A stretch of DNA of 64,000 nt from Margaritifera margaritifera (GCA_029931535.1 JAQPZY010001157.1:1358001-1422000); one strand, 5' to 3'. Shown: positions 20,061 through 32,087, counted from the stretch's first letter. Program-made: numbers and translations. The notes: generated by a model from the sequence alone, not told the origin.

Positions 20061-21090
20061 TAATGTACATGGTAGGCTTGCTTTTCATTGCCCAAGAAAA
20101 GTAATTTTTAATGTACAGACAGTAAATGCAAGATTTATCGTTGTACTTATTAGATATGTTGTTATTGATAACAACATAAACTTTAAATTACTCTACTTCA
20201 GTAGAAGATTTTCCAAGCCTCGAAATTAGGACTGGGATTAGTTGTCTTACTAATTGATTTCAGGATGATGATTGATTCATAGGTAAATATTGTTTACAAA
20301 CATTTTAAATAATGAATGAGGACAGTAGACCACACATATACTGATCATTTGTTGTGTACACTATGAAATTAAACACGCCTTGTATCATGTTGAATTCACC
20401 AAAATAAGTACAAGCTAAAAATAAGGTTCTAATGCTACCATGAAATCGGGAAAAAGTCAGTAGAAAGAATAGGTCTGTTTCCAACCAGAAAAAAAAACTT
20501 AATTTTGCAAAGGATATTAATTAAAAGTCGGGGGAAACCCATAAATTTTAAGCCACCACTTGTTGACAGAAACAAATATGCAACCGAGTTGTAATTGAAG
20601 TTATCATCACTTACATTTATTGAGTTGTTACCGGAATTTTGGAGGTTGCGGAGCTCTTAAGTCAGTATGAATCATTTGGGTGCTTACTCTGAACATATTT
20701 GTGTAGTCAATCCAAGCACTCAGGCGATTAGATTAGCCAAATAGACTGGTTATCCCATAGTTAACTCCATATCAGTATCTCTTATTATGCAGACGGTAAG
20801 AAGACCAGTCTGGCATCACACTGTGCCAGCACATTGCCTGCGACCAGTAATCTCAGTAAATGTTAGAGAAAAACATCTAATCTTCCCCGGTTCCCCGTTT
20901 GATATATGAAGTTGACGAGAATGCATTGTGATAAATCTATGCTTGTTATTTGGTAGTTCACACTGGGAACACAGTGTTAAGTACTATTGTCAATAGTAAG
21001 CTTCGACACCACCAACTCGTCTTTGCAGTAAATTTTACTATCAGACCTTGCTAATATGTACAAAGCTACCGACTGTTGGAGCAATTTTGA
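20061..21090. other. No gene seen
   Basis: AT-rich non-coding text. Confidence 0.45.
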
Positions 21091-21094
21091 ATGT

Positions 21095-21272
21095 AGAATT
21101 TCATGCTCTTGGTGTCGTTTGATAATGACTGCATTTTATATGCAAACATAAGCAGATCTGATGAATACAACTTGTCCTATTGTCATGACCGCGTACAAAT
21201 TGGCTGTGCTAAGGAGAATTTTACTACTTATTTGTCCCTGGGCCGAGAAGATGCAAATCTCACCTTGAGAAT
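21095..21272 (+). CDS. Possible Ig-like domain exon (weak)
   Basis: An open stretch after a TAG that could be an acceptor, ending at a possible CT|GTGTGC donor. The frame contains FDNDCILYANISRSDEYNLS, two further Cys, and GREDANLTLRIS. Known: Ig-like domains of invertebrate receptors often end their E-strand with a pattern such as D-A-N-L-T-L-R-I-S-N before a D-x-G-x-Y-x-C segment. That next segment and the core Trp are not found. Three N-glycosylation sequons lie in the stretch. It could be an upstream exon of the receptor whose tail lies at 46-50 kb, but the distance is more than 20 kb, and a chance ORF is equally likely. Confidence 0.22.
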
Positions 21273-21299
21273 ATCTGTGTGCATTTTCTACTCCTAACT

Positions 21300-23280
21300 C
21301 GCTCTGAGGCTCAACATTGCTTAACATCAACATATGTCAATTGTTTATTACTTTTGCCTACTTGCCAGTTCAGAACATGTTGGAAAGGAAGCTGACTTTG
21401 CTTTTTACACTGGCACAAACTTGTTTTATTACACATCCTTCTTAATAAAATTTCAGTGAGGTTGAAGTTTTGTTTGTGACTAGGTCTAAACAATGAAAGA
21501 TGCTGACATTTTCACATTAATGGTAATTAAATTTAAAGCCAATTAATGTATTTTTAAACAATTAAACAAATGTTCTGCACAGAATCAATCAATTTGATAT
21601 CTGCGGAAAACAATCCTGCCATGTGGTACATGTCTAAATACTTTGTGACTCAAGATCTTCAAAAATAGTGTATGGACTATGTAGTTGGCTGTTCAGATTA
21701 TTTTCCCCCCATTTTTTTCAAGAGCAGTTAACAAATACGAAATACATATTTTTCAAAATATTGCGTTTTAAATTATACAGATTTGGTTGGAAGTTACCTG
21801 ATAACATTTAACAAATTGTAAAAGTTTCCTCCTTGTTTATTCCAGTTTCTTTTCATTATCATTATGACAAATTTTGAGATTGGGAATGAGGTTGAGTCTA
21901 TAAAAACCCTCATATATACACCCAAAGATGAAAAAGTAAAACAGACGGAAATAATTGTATAAACAAGACATTTCACAGAAATGCAGTTTATTGTTCAGTA
22001 AATTGTATGACACATTTAATTGTTATCTTTAACGTTCAGATCTGGAACTGAGGTTTTGTATTTTTGCATTTTCTGTTTCTATAGTTTGTGCATTGGTACA
22101 CTACAACTGTACATTATATTTGTTTTCAGCTGACTCTCTGAAAGTCTGCCTCTTTTTTAATAAACAATTTTCCCATACCAAATAAATATCTACATTGAAC
22201 AGCACTTGTGACGGAGATTAATGTCACCAATATTCTTTTTTTTAAGGACAAAGGAAAAGACAGAAGTGGACTGCAGCGAAAAGAAAAACCATAAAAGAAT
22301 ACATTTCACCTGAAGTCAAGGAAAATTGAAAACCACCCAACGCAAATGTCCTAACAAAACAAGACAAAGATGTACTGTTCTGAACAAATTCGACTGGAAA
22401 TCCATTAAGTACCAATGATGGTCTATAAAGCAGCAATATAAAAGAAGCATATGTCAGCAGCAAACGCCTTACTGGATGATTATTAAATTCTGTATATCTG
22501 TTACTGTTTCTTAAAACATTGGTGTTTTAGTGACAACAATTTCTTCCTTGGGCAACTTTAAAAATAAATGTGTCCATTGTTGATGAATATGTATCATGAG
22601 TGTATTATGAGCTTTTCATCAGACCATTGCTTGAAATTTCATACTGAATAGAATTTCAGTGCTCTTTTACCTCCAGTCACCAACACTTAATGTGTGGGTA
22701 AGTCATGTTGTAGAGTTAGAGTTAGCAGGTCCACCCTCCAAAAATAAATTCAGTTGAATCACTCAAACCAATTTTGCATAAGTCCAGATATTGTAGTATG
22801 TAACTCTTGCAAGAAAAAAAAATTGCGCTGAATATTTCTTATTTTATCAAGAATTCATACTCTGAAAGTAACATTCTGGATAATGTATCTTGTGTGCTCA
22901 AACTATAATAGGTTCTTGTCAATTTAATTCCGTTTAAATATGTTTTAGACTTGTTTTATGTTCATTTTCTTGTTTGTACTCTGATAAAAGCATGTCTGTG
23001 AATAATGTTATTCAAGATGACTGCTGCCAACTTTATGGGATTCCATTTTGATAGAATTAAAAATAGCACCTTTGATCTAATAAAACATGTAAACATTTTT
23101 ACCATTGTGCAGAATTTTTTTTTAAACCATGCCAGATACATTTGCCATTTGGAATAGTAAAAAAGTGCTCATACCTATCCTTTATTCCTTTAAGCTTGTT
23201 AATATTGTTGTATAATGTTTCTTCTGTTAGGGTTATTGAGGGAGCTCTTTCACTTTGTTTTTTTAGCTGATACACTCATT
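21300..23280. other. No gene seen
   Basis: AT-rich, with no family-like frame on either strand. Confidence 0.45.
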
Positions 23281-23282
23281 TA

Positions 23283-23480
23283 GGGAGCTGCTGTAGCTCA
23301 GTTGGTGGAACATCTGACTCGTAATCCAAGGGTCGTGGGTTTCTATACCAGGCTGGGTCAGCTTACTTGGAGTGTACTTGGGAAAGGCACTTAGCTCCCA
23401 TTTCCTTGGCATGATACTGTTTAGCCATTAATGTGTTAACAGTGCCGTTAAAACTCACAAAAACAAAACAAACATAAAGT
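23283..23480 (+). repeat. tRNA-derived SINE
   Basis: A tRNA-like head has box A TAGCTCAGTTGG (about 23294), an anticodon-arm-like CTGACTCGTAATCC, and a box B-like GTCGTGGGTTTCTATACC. The body contains TTGGGAAAGGCACTTAGCTC and ends in an A-rich tail with CAAAAACAAAACAAAC at about 23458. Box B deviates from GGTTCGAnnCC, so it is probably not transcribed now. Confidence 0.75.
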
Positions 23481-23939
23481 CATTTATATATGCAGGGTCC
23501 AACTGCATTTGTGTTCATTTAGTACTTATGGAATAATCATTTTCCAACTTAATTTGTATCAATCTCAACTGGGGGAAAAAGTGGCATCTTGTCTTTGGTT
23601 CATCCAATAAATATATTAGACCCCTAACACTTTCTTGCTTTATAGTAATTGTAAATCCAACACAAATAAGTATATAAATATTCAGATTGGCCAAGCTTTG
23701 CCTTATGTTTCCTTTGTTATGTTAACGTTTTTGCAGTTAAATCACCAGTGAAATAATTGAATAGAATGGTGAACCTTATATTAATAATGCATTCAAGATG
23801 AAACAAGTATTGAGCATTGTTTAGTTTTCTTTGTGTTGCATATGAGCGCCAAAGGCAGATTGTGTCAATATATATTGCTGTCCATCCATCTGTTTTTTTC
23901 AGTCCCCTTTTCTTGTATGTACCATAACTAGGTTCTACA

Positions 23940-24420
23940 CCATCTACCTTTACCAAACTTTGTGGGTGGCTTTGAATTATTTGTGGATGGCTTGCACCTG
24001 AGGCAAGGAAGAAACCTGTCAGTTTGGAGTGAAAAGGTCAAAGGTTGAGGTCAAATTAATTAGGAACAAAATGGTTTCTGCTCAATAAGTTGAGTTGTAA
24101 ACCAAAATAAACGGTTGCTTGCAATTTAGGCAAGGAAAGAATCTATTGGTTTTGGGATCAAGAGGTTCTCAAGATCACATTGATTGAAAGCAGAGAAAAC
24201 TTGAAGCTCTTTACCAAATACTTTAACCAAACTTTACTTATGTCTTGCAGTTGAGTCAAAGAAGAAATCATGGGATTTAGGGAGTTCAAAGGTCAAGGTC
24301 TCAGTGACTGGGAGACAAAAGAAATGAATAATTGACATCACTATATTTCTAGGTCATATATTGTAATCAAACATTGTGGGTTACTTTCAAAGGTCATGGT
24401 CACAAACCTTAGAGGCAGGT
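23940..24420 (+). repeat. Diverged tandem repeat with CCAAACTTTGTGG and AAAGGTCAAGGTC words
   Basis: Units of about 125-140 bp share an ACCAAACTTTGTGG-like start and a downstream GGTCAAAGGT(CA)AGGTC-like part. The best copies are near 23953, 24228 and 24366. The same family returns at 30000-30600. Confidence 0.6.
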
Positions 24421-25320
24421 GTAATACTCTTCTTCTGTGAAATGTGAAAATGTGCACATTTTCTATGACAGGAACAATAGCTTCCATTCTATTAAGGTGA
24501 GTTTGGCAGCAGTCATCCTGAATAAACTTTGTCATAGGCATTTTGCTGTCAGATTGCAAGTAAATTGTTTCTACTGATAAACCAGTCTTAAATGCTTTGG
24601 ACAGAATTTTATATCCCATAATCTTATCACTATCCTATTTATAACGGCTTCACTAGGCAAAAAGTCTTATTAAAATCAACAAGAACGGTAACTATTTGTT
24701 TACCATATCCAGGACACACAGCAGTTTGGGATTTAAAAAGAGCATTGGAGCTTTGCCTGAATGATTCTGTCGGAAACTAAATTCATTTGGATATAATTGA
24801 GCATAATCATTTAGATTTGTTATCAAAAGAATTATAAGCTTGTTTTTCAAATAGTTTATGTATTGTAAGTATGGACATTAGCCCAAAGTTAGTGACATCT
24901 TCTTTAGAGCCAGACTTGTAAATCAGAGTAAACTTGACACTTTTTCATACTTTTGCCAAAATTGGCGTTTAAATAAGACGGGCTAAAACTGTTACCCTCT
25001 CTAAAATGACAGGAGCAGCTAATCTTAAAAGTCATTTACCTTTTTCAGCAAGTAATGCTGCTTTGTTAATTTTGTACAAAGCTCTGCGATGTATTGGGAA
25101 TATATAATTTGGCATTCCTACGAATTATTTTATTGCAAAGATTGATGAGCTTCTCTGTAAACTGTGCCAGTGGTTCCTTCATGCGAATTACTATATTAAT
25201 TAAGAAATCATCAGAGTTATTTTCATTATACTCATTGTTTACACAGTTACCATGAACAACGGAACGATGAGATTTGCTTGCTAGATTAGTTGCTTTGCCT
25301 GCATTAAGATCCTAAAGGTT
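24340..25320 (-). mobile_element. LINE (non-LTR retrotransposon) reverse transcriptase fragment
   Basis: Read on the minus strand, several broken frames carry reverse transcriptase text. LRLAAPVILE-like text lies near 25030, then YKSGSKEDVTNFGLMSIL near 24880-24930, a FRQ-SS-ALFKS segment, VTVLVDFNKTFCLV near 24670-24710, and an INRLWGY-like segment. Known: the order AAPVI-(pre-RT), KSGS-x-D-x-x-NYRPISIL, FGFR-x-NHST, V-x-V-x-x-DF-x-K-A-F-D is that of RT motifs 0 to A in CR1/L2/RTE-like elements. The catalytic FADD region is absent from this fragment. It overlaps the left edge of a tandem array. Dead copy. Confidence 0.65.
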
Positions 25321-25639
25321 TACAATTTTTAAATTCTTTTTTAAGCATATTCGGATATGTTTTCTTTTAATTTTTTTTATCATTTTTATAATTTTTAATT
25401 TTTTTTCTTTTGTCTAGTTTTGTATTCTGCATGGTTTTCTATTGCCATAAAGTGATCTTTCATAGTTCACCTGTTCATAAAGTAATGTGACCTTTTGGTA
25501 TGACCCTGTGTTTGTCTTTCATCCATCTTTAATTTAAAAATTGCTTGTTACATTTATAGTCATTATTTCTGAACATAGTTCAATAAATTTACTACTTAAG
25601 TAAATATCATCAAGATCTCTGATTAACAAGATCTATACA

Positions 25640-26675
25640 TATTAACTAGATTATCTAGCATCTGATTGTCTGAGGTTGTTGACATTCACGGTGCTGTATT
25701 TCTGCTAGATTTTAATCAAATTTGATATAGAGCTTTTTATTGTTAGCAACATCCATGCATGTTAGGAAGGTGATTTGGCACTTGATGTCTGGGTGTATTA
25801 CCACTCTAAAAGACATTTTCCGATCAGAATTTGATCAAAGTTGTTATATTCAAGATATCAGACATCTGGATGAGTAATCTGGCATCTGAATTACAGTGCT
25901 TTTACCACTCTGGAGGCTGTATTTCTGATTAAATGGTGATCAAACGTTGTATATGGAGATCTTGGACACACTGGATTATGGCCAACGCCTGCACTTACTA
26001 AGTAGATGATTTGGCATCTGATTGGTTGACCTTGTTACCATTCTAGAAGCTGTAGTTGTGAACAGATTTAGATCATACTTAATATGTAGAATTAATGAAC
26101 GACAGCCTTGAACAAGCTGATTATGAACTTTATTAGAGCATATTACTAACATGGTGAACTAGCATCTGAATGACTAAATTTGTTACCACCCTTTAGCCAG
26201 TGTTTTTGGAATTTTAATTAGACTTGGTATATATGAATTATACAATCACGATATCATACCATTTTGATCATGAGCAAAATTTAATTAATTACAGCAACAT
26301 TAGTTAGGTAAAGTGATATCAGGCTGATTGAATTTGGTACCATTCTGGATATTTTATTTTTGGTCAGAGATTGATCGAACTTTGCATATTTATATAGACT
26401 TTGTCATACTAATCTGGGATGCATTTGTTCATGATGCATATTAAAGAGGTTATCTGGTATCTGAATGCCTGGGCTTGTTACCTCTAGAAAATGCATTTTT
26501 CAAGAGAAGGTTGATCAAACTTGGGATTTAAATTGATTTTACGACAGTCTGGAACAAGGTTGAATCTTGGTATCATCTTGCATGTTAATGAGGTGATCTG
26601 GCATCTTATTTGCTTTGCTGATTACCACTCTTGGGAATCTATATTAACTCTTACTAATATATGTGGATGAAGCTC

Positions 26676-26728
<53 letters not shown>

Positions 26729-26980
26729 AGATATTAATGAGGGTTGACAATGAGATACATCCACAAATATTAATGAGGGTATCTGGTATTGATTGGTTGA
26801 GTTTGCTATCACTCTTAAGAATGTTCATCTCTGCAGCGTTTTGTAAAACTAAAAGGTCCTTAAACTGATGTAAAGAGGGCATTACATTGTTTTGATCTTG
26901 AGTATATAATTGCAAACAAATGAAGTTACTTTTGGATTGGCTGATAATAACTTATCTTGTTATCATTCTCTAATCTTCAG
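25640..26980 (+). repeat. Long diverged tandem array, ~10 units of ~110-150 bp
   Basis: A recurring motif (GCATCTGATTGxxTGxGxTTGTTACCACTC-like) appears at about 25658, 25776, 25883, 26015, 26163, 26317, 26457, 26601, 26790 and 26930. Each is followed by AT-rich text with a GATCAAACTTG-like word. Units are strongly diverged, suggesting great age. Confidence 0.7.
26677..26726 (+). repeat. (TA)n microsatellite inside the 25.6-27 kb array
   Basis: About 24 uninterrupted TA units. Confidence 0.95.
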
Positions 26981-27420
26981 TACCATTTTTAATCAAACTT
27001 AATAAAATAGGTACTATAGACAAAATTTAAAGATGAGAAGATAGTTTACAGTCGGGATATATGTTTACAGAATGGTTTGCCGTTGTATAGTGTTAAGTTG
27101 CAGAAACACCAGCCAGGTGAGCAATATCAGGCCCACTTAGGTCCCCTTGTTCTTTATTGCATCTAACATGACCAATGTAAGCCAGTTAGGATTCAGCATC
27201 ACATTTTCATCTTTTGGATTTTAAGTGTTGAGTGCCGAAAGCCAACATCCATAATTATAGCCTTCGCATTGTTTGTGAATGGATGCATCAATATTTAGGA
27301 CACATTTGATATTGAATGGAATACGTACTGATTAGCAGGTGATTTTTTTCATCTTGTTTACTTAATCATTTATTCTTTTAAGTCCGATTGTGACTATTTA
27401 TTATACATTTCTAGAATAGG

Positions 27421-27447
27421 ATATATATCTATATATCTATCTATCTA

Positions 27448-27494
<47 letters not shown>
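27421..27494 (+). repeat. (TATC)n/(TA)n compound microsatellite
   Basis: A few TATC units run into a long TA tract. Confidence 0.95.
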
Positions 27495-27687
27495 CACATA
27501 GCACATAGGCTTTATAATGAACACCTTGCTGGTCATTTTGAGGCTATATTTATGAAAGTGTTTCATGAAACTTGCTATGTAAGCATTTATCAACAAGTCT
27601 GGATCAACTGCAGTAATATGCTGTAAGAGAAAACAGTGGTTTGAGTGATACTATAACCATTTTGGCGTCTTGTTTAAGATCTCCCTT

Positions 27688-27767
27688 AACCTGTTTTTAG
27701 TTAATCTGAAGTGGGTGCTGCCCTATGAACCTGTTTTTAGTTAATCTGAAGTGGGTGCTGCCCTATG
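27688..27767 (+). repeat. Perfect 40-bp tandem duplication
   Basis: Two adjacent 40-bp copies starting AACCTGTTTTTAGTTAATCT are identical by eye (27688-27727 and 27728-27767). Lack of divergence indicates a recent event. Confidence 0.95.
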
Positions 27768-28179
27768 AATTTCTCTTTTCTGTCTTTCCAAGTAAGCAAT
27801 TTGTATCTTCCAGGTTATTGTTTATTTAAGTTCAAAGGGTAACGAGTTTTGACACTGAATCATGTTATAGCTTAGGGAAATAAAGACTACTGTGTAAATA
27901 TATATACTTCTGTTATATTTCATTGAAACTAAATGACTTTTAAATACAAATTTGCCTCCTTCTATGATTTGAAACTATTTGAATGATTCTTAAGCTTTTG
28001 TATGTTTTAGATCTATGCGGCAACTTTCCAAAAAGGTACATACAAATTAATGCATACAAAATATCTGGCTTTTATAACAGTTGAGCAACAGTGTCGGTTG
28101 ACCAGTGCTAGTGTTATGATTTTAAATGTTGACATAAATCAATATTTGTGACGTGCTAAAAGATGTAAAATGTTGAAAG

Positions 28180-28352
28180 CATCTAGGACCTCCAACTAAA
28201 TAAAATGAACATAGATGAATGTTGTTCAGCAAGAAAACTTGTTCATACCTTTGTTTTATTAATAGAGTATCCAGAGCCTCCAACTATTAAAAATAGACAT
28301 CAATGGTTGTGGGTCAACAAGAAAACTTATTCATACCTATGCATTATTAATA
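28180..28352 (+). repeat. Two-copy ~87-bp tandem repeat
   Basis: CCTCCAACTA, then CAAGAAAACTTGTTCATACC and a TTATTAATA end, occur twice (about 28180 and 28267) with moderate divergence. Confidence 0.75.
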
Positions 28353-28599
28353 CATTTTTTTTAAAACAATGTACCACAAGACGCTTGTGCTTTGTTTCAT
28401 TTCCTATGCAATGCTGAAATTTTATGCAGACTTTCTGCATATTATCTAGTTTTATAGTGGTATCACTCTGCAATACCTGTTTTCAGAACATTATATTTAT
28501 GTGCATTGTGCATCATTCTGTTTTTAGCTTTGCTGGTCATAACCCACAATAGCTTCTAGGATGGCTTGTTGTCTATCATCCGTCCGTTAGCACCAGTTT

Positions 28600-29155
28600 G
28601 TTATTAACATGGGGTTGTCCCTGAAAGATATCTTATGTCTAGTTGGTTCGAAATGAAAATGGTGATAATCTCACGTCCAATATGACTGCCATAGTGGCTA
28701 TCTTGAAAATCTTGATATTGATACTTCAGGATGGATGGCCATATCGACATGTGGTGATAACCAAAAGACTTCTTGTGATGTCTAGTTGGTCCTAAATAAA
28801 AATGGTGTTCCGATCTGCCATCCAATACGGCTGTGATGGCATTCATTTTGAAAGTCTTGTTATTGCTAGTCCTAAACGGAAAATTGTATCAATATGGGGT
28901 TTCACCAAAAGACTTATTATGGTGTCTAGTTGGTCCAAAATGAAAACGATGCAGATCTGACAGCCAACGGAGCCACCATGGCAGCCATGTTGAAAATCCT
29001 ATCATCGCTACTTCTCCTTAAGTTGTTGTCATATCAGCATGGGGTTTTCATCGAAAGACTTCTATGATGCCAAGTTGGTCCTAAATGAAAATGGTGCCAA
29101 TCTTACCGCCAAGGTGGCCACCTTGAAAGTCTTGATTTTGCTCAAGAATATCGGA
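28600..29155 (+). repeat. Four-copy ~145-bp tandem array
   Basis: The word CTAGTTGGTCCTAAATGAAA (with variants) recurs at about 28638, 28784, 28926 and 29070. Shared intermediate words are ATCTTGAAAATCTTG, GGATGGCCATATCGACATG and ACCAAAAGACTTCT. A lone unit lies near 19.9 kb. The 94-codon frame at 29039-29323 is a by-product. Confidence 0.8.
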
Positions 29156-29329
29156 CATGGTTTCAACACTCAGCAGTTAAAAAGAAGAAATTATCTTATC
29201 TTGGGGATTATTGGAAATTATGTAGGGCCAGTAGAGCATCATCCCTTCAGGTTTTATTTTACTCAAAACTTGAAAATCTCTGTTTCAATGTATTCAAACT
29301 ATTTTAGCCAAACCTTCAAATGAAAAACA

Positions 29330-30000
29330 TATTGCACAGAAATAATACAGATTTTGTATCTTAGGTCCTTGCCCCTGTTCCTACCACCTAATCAAATAAA
29401 CAACCGCAAGGTACATGCACTTTAAGAATTAGCATTGGAGTATGAGAAAATTCTTAGGCTCCCACTGCAATTTGTGGTAACTTTATCAATTAATTTTACA
29501 CTCGAGAAATAGTTCAGATCTTAAATATAACCTGAGTGCCCACCCATCCTAACAAGTACTGTATTTCAACTCACATACATTTGTTTAGGCTATAGTCAGA
29601 CTCCAATGCAAAGATTTCATGACAATTGTATTCCAAGTGTTGATTTATTCAAATATTTGCTAATTTTAATCATTTTAATATTTTACAAAATATGGATCAG
29701 TGACATAAGGTTGATTTCAGTAAAAGCAAATTTCTGGCAAATGGATTACATTTGATGTGTCTGTATGAATAAAATGGTAACAAGTTTCTGTCCAGCACTG
29801 GAGCATCAGTCCTCTTACGGGACTTGTTTTGTATCTGGATCCAAGCAGGTCAGTTAGTATAATGCTGTGACCCAATGTCTTTTCCTACATAATTATACAT
29901 TTTATGACCTTTTATTTATGCACCCAATTGCTGGTGGAGTGTATTATGCTAATACCCTTTACATCTTTAAATTAACTTTTTTGTTCCATGTTATAACCAG
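29330..30000. other. No gene seen
   Basis: AT-rich non-coding text. Confidence 0.45.
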
Positions 30001-30009
30001 AGCTCTACA

Positions 30010-30610
30010 GCATCTACTTTCGCCAAACTTTGCAGGTTAAATTCTTGAGGAAAGAAAGAGGCCAATTAAATTTTGGGTTTGATAAACTGACTGAAGGAAA
30101 TAAATGGTTCTGTACAGTAGAATAAGATTCGCATCACAGACATTTACCAAATTTTGTGGACTGTTGTCACCAAAAATAAGAAAAAAAGCCTTGGGACTTT
30201 GGGGTCGAAGGTCAAGGCAACTGACAAAGGTGAAAATTGGCTTCTGCACAAATATTTCAGTTCTCCAACATGTACCTTCACACAAGTCAAAATGTCAAGG
30301 TCACTGACTGAAAAAAGAAAAAAGAAAAATGGTTTTTGCATAATATCTTTAGTTCTAGACCACCTACAATGACCAAAGTTTGTGGAAGGCTTGCACTTAT
30401 GGTCTGAAAGAGGACCGTTGATTTTAGGTCAGATCACTGCGGCTCTAAGAAAACTAGTTTTGCAAAATAACTTTTGTTCTAGAGTAAGTTACTTAACCAA
30501 ACTTTGTGGATGTCTTAGACTTAGATTCATAAAGAAAGCAATACAATTCTGGAGTCTAATGGTAAGAGGTCACAGTCACGATCAGTCCGGTAAGAAATAA
30601 TGGTTTCTTC
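30010..30610 (+). repeat. Diverged tandem array, ~120-bp units, same family as 23.9-24.4 kb
   Basis: ACCAAACTTTGTGG-like words occur at about 30026, 30147, 30372 and 30496, with AAGGTCAAGGCAACTGAC- and CAAGGTCACTGACTG-like parts between. Open frames over it are by-products. Confidence 0.7.
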
Positions 30611-30958
30611 ACAGTAAGTTGAGACTTATTTGGTCAATGATCTCCAGGTCTACCATGCCCTATTAGTGCCTGCATAGAAGACTATTAAGCACAGAGTGGG
30701 CGTATAATGATCCGTTCATGGCACTCTTGTTATATTTAGGCCTCAAAGACTTGTACTTTCACCGTATAGAGATAAATGTAAAACATCACATTTGAGACAT
30801 ATCTGAGTTTATACTGAATTGTAAACCAAATCTGATGCCTTCTCCCAAATGACACAAAACTTTCAGATGACTATTTTGTCCTTTGTAATGCTCTCACTCT
30901 CTCTGTTGACATTTTTTTAATTATACATTGTTTTTGTTTCCAGTACTGTAAAAAAGAA

Positions 30959-30962
<4 letters not shown>

Positions 30963-31030
<68 letters not shown>
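30963..31030 (+). repeat. (TA)n microsatellite
   Basis: About 34 TA units, directly abutting the hairpin element that follows. Confidence 0.95.
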
Positions 31031-31031
<1 letters not shown>

Positions 31032-31150
31032 ATGTGGGATAGGGAAATTCCACCATTGGGCTCATAATTCATCAGAAAGAACTTGGCAAAGCCGCATTCA
31101 TGGCCACGATTTATGACACCTTGTTGCGATTTCCTTATCCCACATCAATG
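31029..31150 (+). mobile_element. ~120-bp hairpin/MITE-like element with ~20-bp terminal inverted repeats
   Basis: The left end reads TTGATGTGGGATAGGGAAAT (31029-31048). The right end reads ATTTCCTTATCCCACATCAA (31129-31148), which is its reverse complement with one mismatch. The interior has no coding text. The left end abuts a long TA tract. Confidence 0.65.
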
Positions 31151-31870
31151 CATGTAATAGATTTTATTATAAGTCCCAAATGCATTCAGGTCACATCATT
31201 ATCACTGTTCCTTTAACTCGCTGCACCTATTCTATGATAATTGGTGGCAATTCAAGGTGAAAAAAGAACCATTTCAGGCAAATTCATCCAAATATGTAAT
31301 TTTAACCAACATTCAAATAATTATGGCTTCACATGATATTTAATTATTTGGCATGTTTTGTTGCAAAAGTGTAAAAGGAAACAAAAAATTATGTTGGCAT
31401 CTGCAAAGATGTAAATTAGTGACGAGAGCTGTGGATATTGAGGCAATAGGAAGCAATAATGTGCATTCAGTATGTGTATTTTTGTTTTGCCATTATGGAT
31501 CATTTGGAGGGGAAAAGGTAATTTCAAGATGATATATTTTGCTTAATATATCTTAATATTACTGTACACTTATAAACTATTGTCCCAAATAATGTTTGAT
31601 TCCGACCAATTTCCAAATTATGAAAATCAAAGAGAGAAGTAGTTCTCAAGAAATGTGATTTAAATTATCCAGACAGTGCTTTGGATTATGAGATGTCCCA
31701 AGAACTGTTTTACTCCCCGTTCATAATGGGTTGAATATTCTGGATATTTGAAGAAAAGATTATATCATTAAAAATCTAGTGCATAAGTGTTCATACAGAT
31801 ATGCGCTCTCCGGTATATAGAAATCTGGCGTACACAAAATCCATGATCTTAGCCTATGCCCCATCAACTA
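31150..31870. other. No gene seen
   Basis: AT-rich non-coding text. Confidence 0.45.
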
Positions 31871-31877
31871 CTGTTTG

Positions 31878-31887
31878 GTGTGTGTAT

Positions 31888-31946
<59 letters not shown>
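31878..31946 (+). repeat. (TG)n(AG)n compound microsatellite
   Basis: TG units, with a few TATG interruptions, change directly to AG units. Confidence 0.95.
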
Positions 31947-32046
31947 TACGATTAGGGGATGAGTGAATTGCTTTATTTAATATTCAGCAGGTTAACAGTA
32001 AAAGGCTACATTTGTAAAAAAGGGTATTTATTATGGATTTTACTGC

Positions 32047-32049
<3 letters not shown>

Positions 32050-32084
<35 letters not shown>
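32050..32084 (+). repeat. (GA)n microsatellite
   Basis: About 17 GA units. A further imperfect GA/CAGA tract lies at 32588-32630. Confidence 0.95.

Positions 32085-32087
<3 letters not shown>

Noticed and set aside
24341..24619. A 92-codon minus-strand ORF as a host gene
   Set aside because: It overlaps the end of a LINE reverse transcriptase fragment and a tandem array; only the LINE reading is supported.
29039..29323. A 94-codon plus-strand ORF
   Set aside because: Lies mostly on the last unit of a ~145-bp tandem array and has no family motif.
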